Shown here in pieces: positions 1-13,825 of a stretch of DNA of 64,000 nt. Origin of the DNA: Cephaloticoccus capnophilus (GTDB taxonomy: Bacteria; Verrucomicrobiota; Verrucomicrobiia; Opitutales; Opitutaceae); contig NZ_LSZP01000062.1 in the NCBI RefSeq assembly GCF_001580045.1, forward strand, positions 1 through 64,000. Reading direction: 5' to 3'. Below the pieces are notes generated by a model that saw only the letters and a list, made by a program, of their open reading frames with translations, was not told the origin of the DNA and ran no database searches. A program made the translations under genes and the position numbers. Each line of letters opens with the position of its first letter. Position 1 is the stretch's first letter.

Positions 1-1
1 T

Positions 2-784
2 CGCTACTTACTGAGTCTCGGGGACATTAGCCACGACACAATCCGCATGCTCGTTCTACAAAATGACGGAGTGCTTTTTGACGAAGACGGTAACCCTTCC
101 TTTGCCAATGAGCAAAACGCCCGTACTCTTGCGACGCTCACTACATGGATTACCGGACCAAAACGCGTAACAACCCATGTCGACTTTGATACTTCTACTG
201 GACACAAACAACGGCTCGATGGATTCGTCGTAGGTACAATAATCACCAACTGGCAGCTTGCCGTTTGGAAAAGGGAAAATCCCCAGATCGGAGGGAAAAT
301 AAAATTTATCCCTATCCCTGCGTTTGAGCCCGGAGGCCGCCGCACCACTACAATCGGCAGTACGATGATCTCTATCAACAAGCGTAGTGCACATATCGAA
401 ACTGCATGGGAAATGGCTAAAAACCTCTACACCTCCATAGAGGTCGCCGAATACCTTTACCGCGTGGCCGGTATGATTACCCCTTTGAAAGGAAACTGGG
501 ACGCGCCCTTTTATCACGAACCCGATCCGTTTTGCGGAGGGCAACAGACAGGCACGCTTTTCATTGAGCAGATCCCCCATATGCCTCAGTCGCCGGCTTC
601 TCCCTATCAAAACTTGGCTTATGCGGAACTGGTTAGCGCAATGATCGCTCTGCGCGCCCACGCCGAACAATACAGTATTTATGAAGTCGAACCTCTCGCT
701 GTTGAGGCCCTACGAGTCCTCAAAAAGTCCCAGAACGCACTCCAGAAACTCGTAGATAGAAATGTATTTATAGGTGAGAGCTAG
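2..784 (+). CDS. Extracellular solute-binding protein, C-terminal part (5' end outside window)
   Basis: The frame is open from the first bases of the window, so this is the last 260 codons of a longer gene. The sequence resembles family 1 (sugar-type) ABC substrate-binding proteins: a segment with an invariant-looking Trp-Gln-Leu-Ala, a 'GG(R)' plus serine-rich stretch around TTTIGSTMISI, a following alpha-helical segment, and a C-terminal helix with many Ala/Leu residues. Such proteins capture a sugar or oligosaccharide outside the cytoplasmic membrane and deliver it to a permease; the substrate cannot be read here. Base composition is visibly less GC-rich than the genes after 1.1 kb, which may point to a different origin. 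The assignment rests on general family resemblance, so only moderate confidence is given. Confidence 0.6.
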   Translation, partial: RYLLSLGDISHDTIRMLVLQNDGVLFDEDGNPSFANEQNARTLATLTTWITGPKRVTTHVDFDTSTGHKQRLDGFVVGTIITNWQLAVWKRENPQIGGKIKFIPIPAFEPGGRRTTTIGSTMISINKRSAHIETAWEMAKNLYTSIEVAEYLYRVAGMITPLKGNWDAPFYHEPDPFCGGQQTGTLFIEQIPHMPQSPASPYQNLAYAELVSAMIALRAHAEQYSIYEVEPLAVEALRVLKKSQNALQKLVDRNVFIGES

Positions 785-1146
785 ATCCAAGCCACGCCTA
801 TTAATCGAGCCTATAAATAAGTTAACTCCATGGGATTTATGCGGTGATGTCAGTTATGCCGCATGAATCTATTTGCGGGCCGGATCAATACGCCAAACGA
901 GTTCTGAGAAAGTACAATAGCATTGCATTCATAAAACAGCCTTCCCGCTGTTTCTCAAAGACTGTGAATGCAGGTTTAACTATGGAACACCAAAGCAACA
1001 ACTCAGAATCCTGCGTGATTGCTGCCAAATATAAACCCTGATTTACTAAACAGCCCGATCATTAATTTCCTGCTCTAGCAGGGTGACCGTGTTGCGGGGC
1101 GCCTAGTGTCGCGAGAGCGTCAATCGGAGCGATGACTCACGGCCCC
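785..1146. other. Intergenic stretch with no convincing gene
   Basis: This stretch follows the solute-binding protein gene and precedes the end of exbD. A 65-codon open frame at 844-1041 has no recognisable domain, no clear ribosome binding site and unusual composition, so it is not called. The GC content is lower than in the rest of the window. No tRNA, no strong terminator and no repeat was seen. Confidence 0.5.
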
Positions 1147-1578
1147 TCACTGCCCGCCCACTTGGGTATCGAAGCTGATTTTGCTGAGTTTGTGCTTCAT
1201 GATTTCGTCCATGAGCGTGACGACGCGTTGGTATTGGAGCTGCGAGGCGGCGCGGATCCGGATGGCGGCGGGCTCGGGTTGGCGCGCCTCGTTTTCGAGG
1301 AGTCGCGAAAGCTCGTTCATGCTCACCGCTTGTGCACCCCAGAAGTAGTGTCCACTCGCGTCAATGGAGATGGTTTGAAACCGCTGTTCGGGTGGCGGGC
1401 TTTGCTGCGGTCGCTCCGACTCGCTGGGCAGATTTACCGGAATAGTCTGCTCCTGCTGGATGAGCGGCGAGGCGATCATAAAGATGATCAACAACACGAA
1501 AGCCACGTCCATCAGGTTAGTGATGTTGAGTTCAGCAATGGGTTGCTGGTTTTGGCGGCGGCGAAAGGTTCGGGCCAT
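1147..1578 (-). CDS. exbD: ExbD/TolR-type biopolymer transport protein
   Basis: The 143-residue product has the ExbD/TolR plan: a short basic cytoplasmic N-terminus (residues 1-15), one membrane segment at about 22-43 beginning LMDVAFVLL, and a periplasmic domain. Asp24 at the start of the membrane helix matches the essential membrane aspartate of ExbD. With ExbB it uses the proton gradient to energise TonB, which drives outer-membrane TonB-dependent receptors, three of which are in this window. It lies downstream of exbB on the minus strand with about 100 bp between them. No TonB follows directly; a TonB-like gene is at 16257-17423. It could equally be a TolR of a Tol-Pal system, but no tolA, tolB or pal is adjacent. 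Confidence 0.9.
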   Translation of the reverse strand: MARTFRRRQNQQPIAELNITNLMDVAFVLLIIFMIASPLIQQEQTIPVNLPSESERPQQSPPPEQRFQTISIDASGHYFWGAQAVSMNELSRLLENEARQPEPAAIRIRAASQLQYQRVVTLMDEIMKHKLSKISFDTQVGGQ

Positions 1579-1679
1579 GAGTCGCGGGTTCTTTTTATTG
1601 GCGCAGCGCGCGCGCAGACCGATTTTCTGCCGCCGCGGCGTAAGGTTCGTTTTGGGGTTAGGCGACGGTTTCTTTCGGC

Positions 1680-2441
1680 TTACTTACTCTCTAGCTCGAT
1701 CCGGTCGGCGAGCGAGCTGGCAAAGTTTTCGAGTTCGGTGATGAGTTTCTTGGTGTGCGCGAGGATGTAGTTGTAGCCAAAGAGCGAAGGGATGGCGACA
1801 AGCAGCCCCGCAACGGTCGTCATCAGCGCGGAGGAAATACCGGGCGCGAGGGCTTGGATCGAGGCAGTTTGCTGCGTCGAAACCGAGCTAAACGACTCCA
1901 TCACGCCCCACACGGTGCCGAGCAGTCCGAGAAACGGGGCACCCGTCACAATCGATGCCAGGAAAATCATGCTCGACTCGTAGCGGAGCGTCTGCCGCGA
2001 AAGCGCACGTTGAAGCGCGTTTTCGGCGTGTTCGATTCGGGCGCGCGGATCGGGATCGCCGCGCTCCCGCGAGATCGCATCTGCTCGCCAATAGCTCTCG
2101 ACCGCATCAGCAAAAAGGTCGCCGTAAGGGATGACGCGCCGTTGGCGAAACGACTCCGGCAGGTCGAGCAGTGAGCGCTCGTCGCGCAAGCGCGCCTCGA
2201 AGGCCGCGTTAAGCTCGCCCATCCGCTTCATTTCGCTGCGTTTCCCAAACATCACCGTCCAAGTCACGAGGCTCGAAATACAGAGGCATACCGTGATGAC
2301 CTGCCCGACGATGTCGCTCTGCAAAAAGACCTGGACAATGTTAATGGCGGCGAGCGGGACGGGCGCCGCCCAGTGCGCAAGTGCGAACTCCGGCATTGGC
2401 GCGAACAAAAGAGGCGACACTTGAGACAGGGCGACGAGCAT
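1680..2441 (-). CDS. exbB: ExbB/TolQ/MotA-type proton channel protein
   Basis: The 253-residue product carries the MotA/TolQ/ExbB domain: a first membrane helix at about 30-62, a long cytoplasmic loop of charged residues, and two further helices with the conserved FLGLLGTVWGVM segment near 165-185 and a TTVAGLLVAIPS helix near 205-225. It forms the multimeric stator with ExbD, converting proton flow into work on TonB. It is the first gene of an exbB-exbD pair on the minus strand and is divergent from the PfkB-type kinase gene. The first in-frame Met is used as start; Met16 is an alternative. Confidence 0.9.
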   Translation of the reverse strand: MLVALSQVSPLLFAPMPEFALAHWAAPVPLAAINIVQVFLQSDIVGQVITVCLCISSLVTWTVMFGKRSEMKRMGELNAAFEARLRDERSLLDLPESFRQRRVIPYGDLFADAVESYWRADAISRERGDPDPRARIEHAENALQRALSRQTLRYESSMIFLASIVTGAPFLGLLGTVWGVMESFSSVSTQQTASIQALAPGISSALMTTVAGLLVAIPSLFGYNYILAHTKKLITELENFASSLADRIELESK

Positions 2442-2611
2442 GCCTGCGAGCGTTGCGCGGTTTGAGGGAAGCGTTCAAGGATGCTCTGAATAATTTGAAA
2501 TCTGTTTGCCGCGCTGCGCAGCCCCTCGTTTCGCTAGGCACAGTTTCGATTCTCTCGTCTAATCACCACTATTAGCTGACACGCTGCACACGAACCGCCG
2601 ACCGCGCTTTT

Positions 2612-3757
2612 ATGGATTTCAAGACCCGCACTCTCGCCGAACTCCGCACCGCCTCCGCCGCCCAAGCCCTCGCCACCAAGCACGTCCTCGTAGGCTTTGA
2701 CGGCTTCGTAGACACCATCGTGGCGCCCGTCTCACGGCGCGCCGGTCAGGGCGACAACTTTACGCCCTTTCGCACGATTGAGGAGTTTGGCCAGCGGATC
2801 CTCGGCGCGAGTGGCAAGAGCACCAATATCGAGTTTTTCCCCACTATGGAAAAGCTCGGCGGTAACGGCCCCATCATGGCCAATGCGCTCCTGGCTCACG
2901 AACTCGCGCTAACCTACATCGGCGCACTCGGTGCGCCCAACACCCACCCCGTGTTTTCGAGCATTACCGAGCGCGCCAAGGAAGTCTTTAGCCTTTGCCA
3001 AGCCGGCTCCACGACTGCCGTTGAGTTTACCGATGGGAAACTGCTCCTCGGACAAATGCGCAGCCTGGATGAGGTCACCCCTGCACGTATCCGCGCGGTG
3101 ATCGGCGAGGAACGCTACCTCGCCACCCTCGAGGCCTCCGACCTCATCGCCGTCCTCAACTGGGTCATGATTCCCAACCTCACCGAGGTCTTCGTCGACC
3201 TCGTGGACAACGTGCTCCCCAAAATCCCGCGCAAACGCCGCCACGCAGACGGCACTGAGACCGAGCGGATCTACTTCTTCGACCTGTGCGACCCCGAGAA
3301 ACGCTCGCCCAGCGACCTCTCCTACGCGCTCGACACCATCGGCCGTTTTTCAGAATTCGGCTCCGTCACCCTCGGGCTAAACCTTAAGGAAGCCCAACAG
3401 GTCTATGCCGTGCTCGGCTTTGGCGTGGAAACCGAAAGCGAAAGCGGCTTGCGCAACATGGCCGCGCGCATCCGCGAAAGACTCGGCCTGTCCACCGTCG
3501 TCGTCCACCCCAAGGAATCTGCCGCTAGCGCGACCCGCGACGGCACGCACTGGGTGCCCGGCCCCTTCGTCGCCGAGCCCTTTATCTCGACCGGCGCAGG
3601 CGACCACTTCAACGCAGGCTTCGCCACCGGCCAACTCCTCGGCCTCTCCCCCGAAGCCTGCCTGGCCGTCGGCGTGTGCACCAGCGGCCACTACGTGCGC
3701 ACCGCGAAAAGCCCCACGATCGCCGACATCGAAGCGCTACTCACGAGCTGGCGTTGA
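2612..3757 (+). CDS. PfkB/ribokinase-family carbohydrate kinase
   Basis: This 381-residue protein shows the ribokinase-fold signatures: LVGFDGFVDTIV near the N-terminus, a GGNGPIMANAL segment resembling the PfkB substrate-site glycine motif, and TGAGDHFNAGF at about 326-336. The Asp of GAGD is the catalytic base of the family. The usual DTGAGD is STGAGD here, and the residue after D is His rather than Ala. It should phosphorylate a sugar or nucleoside-like substrate with ATP in the cytoplasm; the substrate cannot be deduced. It is divergent from exbB and about 230 bp upstream of tmk. Confidence 0.8.
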   Translation: MDFKTRTLAELRTASAAQALATKHVLVGFDGFVDTIVAPVSRRAGQGDNFTPFRTIEEFGQRILGASGKSTNIEFFPTMEKLGGNGPIMANALLAHELALTYIGALGAPNTHPVFSSITERAKEVFSLCQAGSTTAVEFTDGKLLLGQMRSLDEVTPARIRAVIGEERYLATLEASDLIAVLNWVMIPNLTEVFVDLVDNVLPKIPRKRRHADGTETERIYFFDLCDPEKRSPSDLSYALDTIGRFSEFGSVTLGLNLKEAQQVYAVLGFGVETESESGLRNMAARIRERLGLSTVVVHPKESAASATRDGTHWVPGPFVAEPFISTGAGDHFNAGFATGQLLGLSPEACLAVGVCTSGHYVRTAKSPTIADIEALLTSWR

Positions 3758-3773
3758 AGTGCCCCCAATTGCG

Positions 3774-3805
3774 CAAAATCTGCGTCGTCCCTTCGGGCTG
3801 CGCCC
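3774..3805 (+). repeat. Short dispersed repeat, copy A
   Basis: A 32-bp intergenic segment starting CAAAATCTG and containing CGTCCCTTCGGGCTG. Nearly the same sequence recurs at 32374-32403, also just after a plus-strand gene. The core can form a small CCC-TT-GGG hairpin. Its role is unknown. Confidence 0.45.
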
Positions 3806-3984
3806 AAAATCTCGCCATACGGCGTTGCAGCCTTTACCAAGGCTGTACACATTGGCGGCCTGCTGCGCCTGGTCTGGCAAAATTTTGAGTAGCAGCGCGA
3901 CTCGCCGCTTGAAACGGGAACAGGCCCTAGCACTCCACCCACACAAAACACCAACCCGAGCATTTGAACTGAACCCTCCTAGCC

Positions 3985-4635
3985 ATGCCATTGGAAACCC
4001 AACCCACCGGTCGCTTAATCTCCTTTGAAGGCCCCGAGGGCAGCGGCAAATCGACGCAAACCTCGCTGCTCGCCGCCCACCTCCAAAAACTCGGCAAGGA
4101 AGTGCTCACCACGCGCGAACCCGGTGGCACCGAAATCGGCGAGCAAATCCGCAACATCATCGTCCACAACTCGCGCGGCGACGAGATGTGCCCCGAGACC
4201 GAGCTGCTGCTCTTCACCGCCGCCCGCGCCCAGCTCGTCCGCGAAGTCATCGCCCCCGCGCTCTGCGCCGGCAAACACGTCCTCAGCGACCGCTTCCTCG
4301 ACTCCTCGACCGTCTACCAAGGCATCGCCCGCAACCTCGCCTCTGGCCCCGTCGCGCAAATCAACCACTTCGCCATAGGCAACGTGATGCCCGACATCAC
4401 CGTAATCATCGACGTGCCGCCCGAGGTCAGCCTCTCGCGCCTCGCCCAACGCGTCACCGATGTCCCCGACCGCATGGAGCGCGAGAATATCGACTTCTAC
4501 CGCAAAGTCCGCGAAGGCTACCTGCTCCTCGCTAAAAACATGCCCGATCGCGTCGTCCTCGTAGACGGCACCCGCACCACCGCCCAAGTCGCCCAAGCCA
4601 TCTGGGAACATGTGCAAGTCCGCCTCAGCCTGTAG
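3985..4635 (+). CDS. tmk: Thymidylate kinase
   Basis: The 216-residue product begins with ISFEGPEGSGKST, the P-loop of dTMP kinase (about residues 12-22), followed by the TREPGGTEIGEQIR segment that binds dTMP and by SDRFLDSSTVYQG with the DR pair. It converts dTMP to dTDP with ATP, in dTTP supply. Length is typical for bacterial Tmk. It lies just ahead of holB with 26 bp between them, the common tmk-holB pairing. Confidence 0.97.
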   Translation: MPLETQPTGRLISFEGPEGSGKSTQTSLLAAHLQKLGKEVLTTREPGGTEIGEQIRNIIVHNSRGDEMCPETELLLFTAARAQLVREVIAPALCAGKHVLSDRFLDSSTVYQGIARNLASGPVAQINHFAIGNVMPDITVIIDVPPEVSLSRLAQRVTDVPDRMERENIDFYRKVREGYLLLAKNMPDRVVLVDGTRTTAQVAQAIWEHVQVRLSL

Positions 4636-4661
4636 CAAGTCGTAAGTCCATAATCACTACA

Positions 4662-6107
4662 ATGGAAGACGACCTATTCGGCGGGCTGCTCTTTGCAGAA
4701 GAGCCGGCCCCCTCCCCCGCGCCCAAAGCAGCCAAGAAATCAGCGAAAGCAAAACTCGGGAAAACTGCGGAGCCCGTAGAGTCCACGGCGCCAAACGCCC
4801 AACCGGAAATACCACCCGAATCGACTATCCCCGCAGCACTCCATAACGACGCGCCAGCGAACGCGTCGCAAAATGAAAAGGTCGGCGACCCCGCGTTGGC
4901 GAGTGAGCAAAAATCACGGGGAGAGACGGGCGAAAGTCCTACCCCGCTAACTAAGCAGCCAACGGCAAGCGACAGCGCGCGAGTTGACGCCGACGCGGCG
5001 GCGACGAGTGCGTTAGCCTCGGCGGCGACAAGTGAGCCAGCCTTGTCGGCGGCGAGTGCGGGCCTGCGCACGCCGTCAGGCACGGTGCAAAATAAAACCG
5101 CTCGAACGACGGCCACGCATGTCCCGCTCGCGTGGCCCGAAGCCCTACAAGGCACGCCCAGCATTGCGGTTTTGGAAAATGCGATTGCGAAAAACCGACT
5201 CGCCCACGGCCTGCTCCTCCACGGCGACGATTTTACGCTCTTAACCCAAGTCGCCCTCGCCCTTGCCGACCGGCTCCTCAACACGCCCGAAGCGAGTGCT
5301 TACTTCCCGGTCGCGCAGCACCCCGATTGCTTCGCGCTGCGGCCCAGCGGTGCGTCTCGCCAAGTTTCGGCAGACGACACCCGTGAACTCATTGGCAAAA
5401 CCCAAGTCTCCGGCAGCGTCTCCCCGCGCAAAGTTGCCATCCTCTACGAGTGCGACCGGATGAACCTCGCCGCGGCCAACATCTTTCTAAAAACCCTCGA
5501 AGAGCCACCCGCCAATACGACGCTGCTCCTCCTCACGACGCAGCCCTACGCGCTCCTGCCCACCGTCCGCAGCCGCGTCCTGCACTTCCGCTTTCCCGTC
5601 GGCAGCGACTCACTCGCCCAAGCCGCCGGACTCCCCGCTTGGCTCAGCGATTATCAAGCGTGGCTCGGCCAACTCTGCGAAGGCGTGACCGGCAAACGCG
5701 AAATCGCCGACTCGATTTTTACGCTCTACGGCCTCGTCGCCCGCTTCGACGCAATCCTCACCACTGCGACCGCCGAAGCTTGGGAAAGCGAAAAAAATGC
5801 GCTTTCCGAAGAGCTCGACAAAGAAGAGCAAAAGGCCGTCGAGAAGCGGCTCGCCAACGGCATCCGCCAACGAATTTTTGCCGAGATCGAACAAGCCACC
5901 CGCGCCTTTGCGCTGCCGCGATTGACACGAGCGGACAGTCGCGAGGGCGAAAATGCAGCCGAAACCACCGCACGCATCCGCCGCGCCCACACCGCGGCAA
6001 TCAGCGAACTCGAACACAGCGTGGGCCTCCTGCGGCTAAACCTAAACCACGCCGCCGCCCTAGAGAACTTCCTCCTGCACTCCATGCGCTTGTGGGCAAG
6101 GCGCTAG
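4662..6107 (+). CDS. holB: DNA polymerase III delta-prime-like subunit with long N-terminal extension
   Basis: From about residue 165 on the protein matches clamp-loader delta-prime: a segment starting LENAIAKNRLAHGLLLHG, then KVAILYECDRMNLAAANIF, FLKTLEEPPANT and the SRC-like box in LLPTVRSRVLHF. The subunit helps load the beta sliding clamp at replication forks. The expected P-loop is replaced by HGDDF, as in many non-ATP-binding delta-prime subunits. The first 160 or so residues are low-complexity Ala/Ser/Thr/Pro/Lys-rich and have no counterpart in ordinary HolB, giving 481 residues against the usual 300-350. It is the second gene of a tmk-holB pair. Confidence 0.85.
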   Translation: MEDDLFGGLLFAEEPAPSPAPKAAKKSAKAKLGKTAEPVESTAPNAQPEIPPESTIPAALHNDAPANASQNEKVGDPALASEQKSRGETGESPTPLTKQPTASDSARVDADAAATSALASAATSEPALSAASAGLRTPSGTVQNKTARTTATHVPLAWPEALQGTPSIAVLENAIAKNRLAHGLLLHGDDFTLLTQVALALADRLLNTPEASAYFPVAQHPDCFALRPSGASRQVSADDTRELIGKTQVSGSVSPRKVAILYECDRMNLAAANIFLKTLEEPPANTTLLLLTTQPYALLPTVRSRVLHFRFPVGSDSLAQAAGLPAWLSDYQAWLGQLCEGVTGKREIADSIFTLYGLVARFDAILTTATAEAWESEKNALSEELDKEEQKAVEKRLANGIRQRIFAEIEQATRAFALPRLTRADSREGENAAETTARIRRAHTAAISELEHSVGLLRLNLNHAAALENFLLHSMRLWARR

Positions 6108-6136
6108 GGGCTGTTCCCGTTTCAAGTCACTGACCG

Positions 6137-10675
<4,539 letters not shown>

Positions 10676-10845
10676 ACGTCCCTCCCCTAAACGCAGTGCC
10701 TCACCCCCTCGCAACGCCGATTACTCCGCCTTTGTGCGCTGCGCCTCACAGCTGCAAGCCCACGCTCACACGCAAATGAAGAAGACTACGGCGGGCTCAA
10801 AGCTTGCGCGCGGGTTGTCCTTTATTGGAGCGTCGCCGGCTACCC

Positions 10846-13518
10846 ATGAGTGATTCAAAGCCCGCCGCCAAACTTACCCCGATGATGGAGCAATACTTCG
10901 AGGTGAAGCGCGGCCTCCCCGATGGCACCCTCCTGCTCTTCCGCCTTGGCGACTTTTTCGAGCTATTCTACGAAGACGCGGTCATCGCCTCACGCCTGCT
11001 CGGCCTCACGCTGACCAAGCGTCAAGACTACCCGATGGCCGGCCTCCCCTACCACGCCGCCGACAGCTACATCACCAAGCTGCTTGCCGCCGGTCGCAAG
11101 GTCGCCCTCTGCGATCAGTCCGGCCCCGTACAACCCGGCAAACTCGTCAAACGCGCGCTCACCCGAATCCTCACCCCCGGCACCACCCTCGCGGCCTCGC
11201 AACTCGACGCCAACCGCAACCACTACCTCTGCGCGCTCTCTCACGATAAACGCGGGCTGCACGCCGCTTGGCTCGACCTCTCAACCGGCGAGTTTCGTAT
11301 CGCGAGCGACACGCAAATCGAATCTCTCCTGCCCGTCCTCACCGCACTCTCACCGGCCGAGCTTGTCCTCGCCGAAGGCATTTTTAGCAAATGGGAGGCC
11401 GAGTCGCAGGCCCACCACGACGCGGGACACGCCGACCTACGCAGCCTCTACCACTTCTGCGCCGACCACACTCGCAGCGAAATCCCGAACTACCACTTCG
11501 AGCCCCGCGCCGGAGCCAAGACTGTCATGGACACGCTCGGCGTGCTCAATCTCGAAGGCTTCGGTATTTCGCCCGAACACTCCGCTCTCGGCCCTGCGGG
11601 TGCGCTCCTTTACTACGCGACCGAGACGCTCCGCGCCCGCCCCGAAAATCTCCGCACGCTCAAAGAATACCGTAGCAGCGGCACACTCCTCCTCGACCCC
11701 GCCACGCTGCGAAACCTCGAGATTTTCTCCTCCTCACGAGGCACGCGCGAAGGCTCGCTGCTCGACGCCATCAACCGGACCCGCAGTGCGACCGGCGCAC
11801 GCCTCCTCGAACGTTGGCTCAGTGCGCCCACACTCGAACTCCACGAGATCCACCGTCGCCAAGTGCTAGTCGGCGAGTTTGCCGCGCAGCCCAGTCGGCT
11901 CTCTGCGCTCCAAGACTCGCTCGTCCAGGTCCGCGACATCCCTCGCATCCTCGGTCGCCTCCAAAACCGACTGCGCAACCCGCGTGAACTCGCAGGCATT
12001 CGCGATACGCTCGCGCAATTTCCCAAAATTCGCGCCGTGCTCGCGGACTGGAATTCACCAAGCGCTAACAGCAGCAGCCCCGAGCCCAAGCGCCTCGCCG
12101 CAGAATACGCCGACCGGATCGCCGCGCTGCCCGATCTCCTCGCGCTGCTCTCCCGCGCGCTCGCCGACGAGCTTCCGGGCGACGTCGCCGACGGCGGTAT
12201 GATTCGCCCCGGACACGATGCCGAGCTCGACCGCCTGCGCTCACTCACCACCAACAACAAAACCTGGCTCTCCGCACTCGAAACCACCGAACAGCAGCGC
12301 ACCGGCATCAAGAGCCTCAAGGTCAAATTCTCTAACAATTTCGGCTACTTCATCGAAGTCACCAAGGCCAACCTGCACCTAGTCCCGACCGACTACATTC
12401 GCCGCCAAACCACCGTCGGCGGCGAACGCTACGTGACCGAAAAACTCCGCGAAAAGGAGAAGGAAATCTTCACTGCCGAGGAACGCGCCCTCGCCCGCGA
12501 ACAAGACCTCTTTCACGCACTCGTTTCCTCCGTGCTCGCCGAGGCCGACGCACTCAGCCGCACCGCCGATGCGCTCGCCGAGCTCGATGTCCTCGCCGGC
12601 TGGGCCGCGCTCGCCCGCGAATGGGATTACACGCGCCCCACCGTGGACGACAGCGACCAACTCCTCATTGAGGAAGGCCGCCACCCCGTCGTTGAACAAA
12701 TGCTCAAATCGCCCCAAGCCGCTGCGAGCGCCAGCGCAAGCAGCTCCGCCGCCTTCGTCCCCAACGACACCGAGCTGTGCGCGAGCGGCGCGCAGCTCGC
12801 CCTCATCACCGGCCCCAACATGGCCGGTAAGTCCACCTACATCCGCCAAGTCGCACTCATCGCGCTGCTCGGCCACATCGGCTGCTGGGTGCCCGCCAAA
12901 TCCTGCCGCATCGGACTCATCGACCGGATCTTTTCGCGCGTCGGCGCGAGCGACGACCTGGCACGCGGCAACTCCACCTTCATGGTCGAGATGAACGAGA
13001 CCGCCAACATCCTCAACAACGCCACGCGACGCTCACTCATCATCCTCGACGAAATCGGCCGCGGCACCTCGACCTACGACGGGCTCTCCATCGCTTGGGC
13101 CGTCGTCGAGCACCTACACTCCGACCCGCAAGCGGGCCCGCGCACGCTCTTCGCCACACATTACCAAGAGCTCACCCAGCTCGAAAAACACCTCCCGCGC
13201 CTCCGCAACCTCTCGGTCACAGTCAAAGAGTGGAACGACGAAATCGTCTTTGTCCGCCGCGTGCAGCCCGGAGCCGCGGACCGCAGCTACGGCATCCAGG
13301 TCGCCCGCCTTGCCGGCCTCCCCCTAAGCGTAATCGACCGCGCAAAGGAAATCCTCTCTCGACTCGAGAGCGATGAGGCCGTCGTCGCACTGCCCGCAAC
13401 GACGAGCGCAGCAGCACCCCACCCTGCCCCGTCATCTCCAGAACCGAAGCTCCCCCCGAAGCCCAAAAAGAAACTCACCGTCGAACCTATCGACGACCCA
13501 CAACTTAGCCTCTTTTAG
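10846..13518 (+). CDS. mutS: DNA mismatch repair protein MutS
   Basis: The 890-residue product has the full MutS layout: N-terminal mismatch-binding domain with GDFFELFYEDA, in which the Phe and Glu of the F-x-E mismatch reader are present; connector, core and clamp; then the ATPase with TGPNMAGKSTYIRQ at about 656, MVEMNETANIL, and LDEIGRGTSTYDG near 735. The C-terminal tail is Pro/Lys-rich and ends DPQLSLF, a usual MutS terminus. It recognises mismatched bases and recruits MutL. The start at 10846 is taken from homology; an upstream in-frame Met at 10804 would add 14 residues. Its stop is two bases from repeat copy 2. Confidence 0.97.
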   Translation: MSDSKPAAKLTPMMEQYFEVKRGLPDGTLLLFRLGDFFELFYEDAVIASRLLGLTLTKRQDYPMAGLPYHAADSYITKLLAAGRKVALCDQSGPVQPGKLVKRALTRILTPGTTLAASQLDANRNHYLCALSHDKRGLHAAWLDLSTGEFRIASDTQIESLLPVLTALSPAELVLAEGIFSKWEAESQAHHDAGHADLRSLYHFCADHTRSEIPNYHFEPRAGAKTVMDTLGVLNLEGFGISPEHSALGPAGALLYYATETLRARPENLRTLKEYRSSGTLLLDPATLRNLEIFSSSRGTREGSLLDAINRTRSATGARLLERWLSAPTLELHEIHRRQVLVGEFAAQPSRLSALQDSLVQVRDIPRILGRLQNRLRNPRELAGIRDTLAQFPKIRAVLADWNSPSANSSSPEPKRLAAEYADRIAALPDLLALLSRALADELPGDVADGGMIRPGHDAELDRLRSLTTNNKTWLSALETTEQQRTGIKSLKVKFSNNFGYFIEVTKANLHLVPTDYIRRQTTVGGERYVTEKLREKEKEIFTAEERALAREQDLFHALVSSVLAEADALSRTADALAELDVLAGWAALAREWDYTRPTVDDSDQLLIEEGRHPVVEQMLKSPQAAASASASSSAAFVPNDTELCASGAQLALITGPNMAGKSTYIRQVALIALLGHIGCWVPAKSCRIGLIDRIFSRVGASDDLARGNSTFMVEMNETANILNNATRRSLIILDEIGRGTSTYDGLSIAWAVVEHLHSDPQAGPRTLFATHYQELTQLEKHLPRLRNLSVTVKEWNDEIVFVRRVQPGAADRSYGIQVARLAGLPLSVIDRAKEILSRLESDEAVVALPATTSAAAPHPAPSSPEPKLPPKPKKKLTVEPIDDPQLSLF

Positions 13519-13520
13519 AA

Positions 13521-13825
13521 CCACTACGCGTGGAGCGGCAGCGTGTCGCTGCACCCATTTACAGAGCCGCTTGGTTGCCGTGCATTCGCACAGCAGCCAA
13601 GCGGCTCTGTGAAAAGGAACCCAAACTTGGAGGCGGGTGTTTACTGGTGATTTTCCCCACCTCGCCCAAACGGGTTATCACTCTACTTTCTCTTTTACTC
13701 CTCGCCCTGTCGCAACGCGACAGGGCGAGTGCTTTCAAATTTGGGATTTCGTGATCGCGCAACGCGTGAGCCGAAATCCCAAATTAAACGGGTGCAGGCA
13801 CAGCCTGCCGCACCACGCGTAGTGG
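13521..13825 (+). repeat. Composite palindromic repeat, copy 2 (most complete)
   Basis: Fills the gap between the convergent ends of mutS and the DAHP synthase gene. The ends are inverted copies of each other over 36 bp (13521-13556 and 13790-13825), with outermost CCACTACGCGTGG and CCACGCGTAGTGG. Inside: palindrome A 13561-13610, stem ACAGAGCCGCTTGG; palindrome B 13701-13729, arms CTCGCCCTGTCGC and GCGACAGGGCGAG around AAC; palindrome C 13738-13785, arms TTTGGGATTTCG and CGAAATCCCAAA. No open frame of any length with protein-like character is present. No target-site duplication is obvious. Confidence 0.9.

Noticed and set aside
844-1041. A 65-codon plus-strand open frame
   Set aside because: No recognisable motif, no clear ribosome binding site and no neighbour to support it.
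13530-13754. Similar 70-80 codon open frames across the composite repeats (also at 6146-6397 and 26430-26675)
   Set aside because: They follow from shared repeat sequence, cross hairpins, differ by frame breaks between copies and look unlike proteins.
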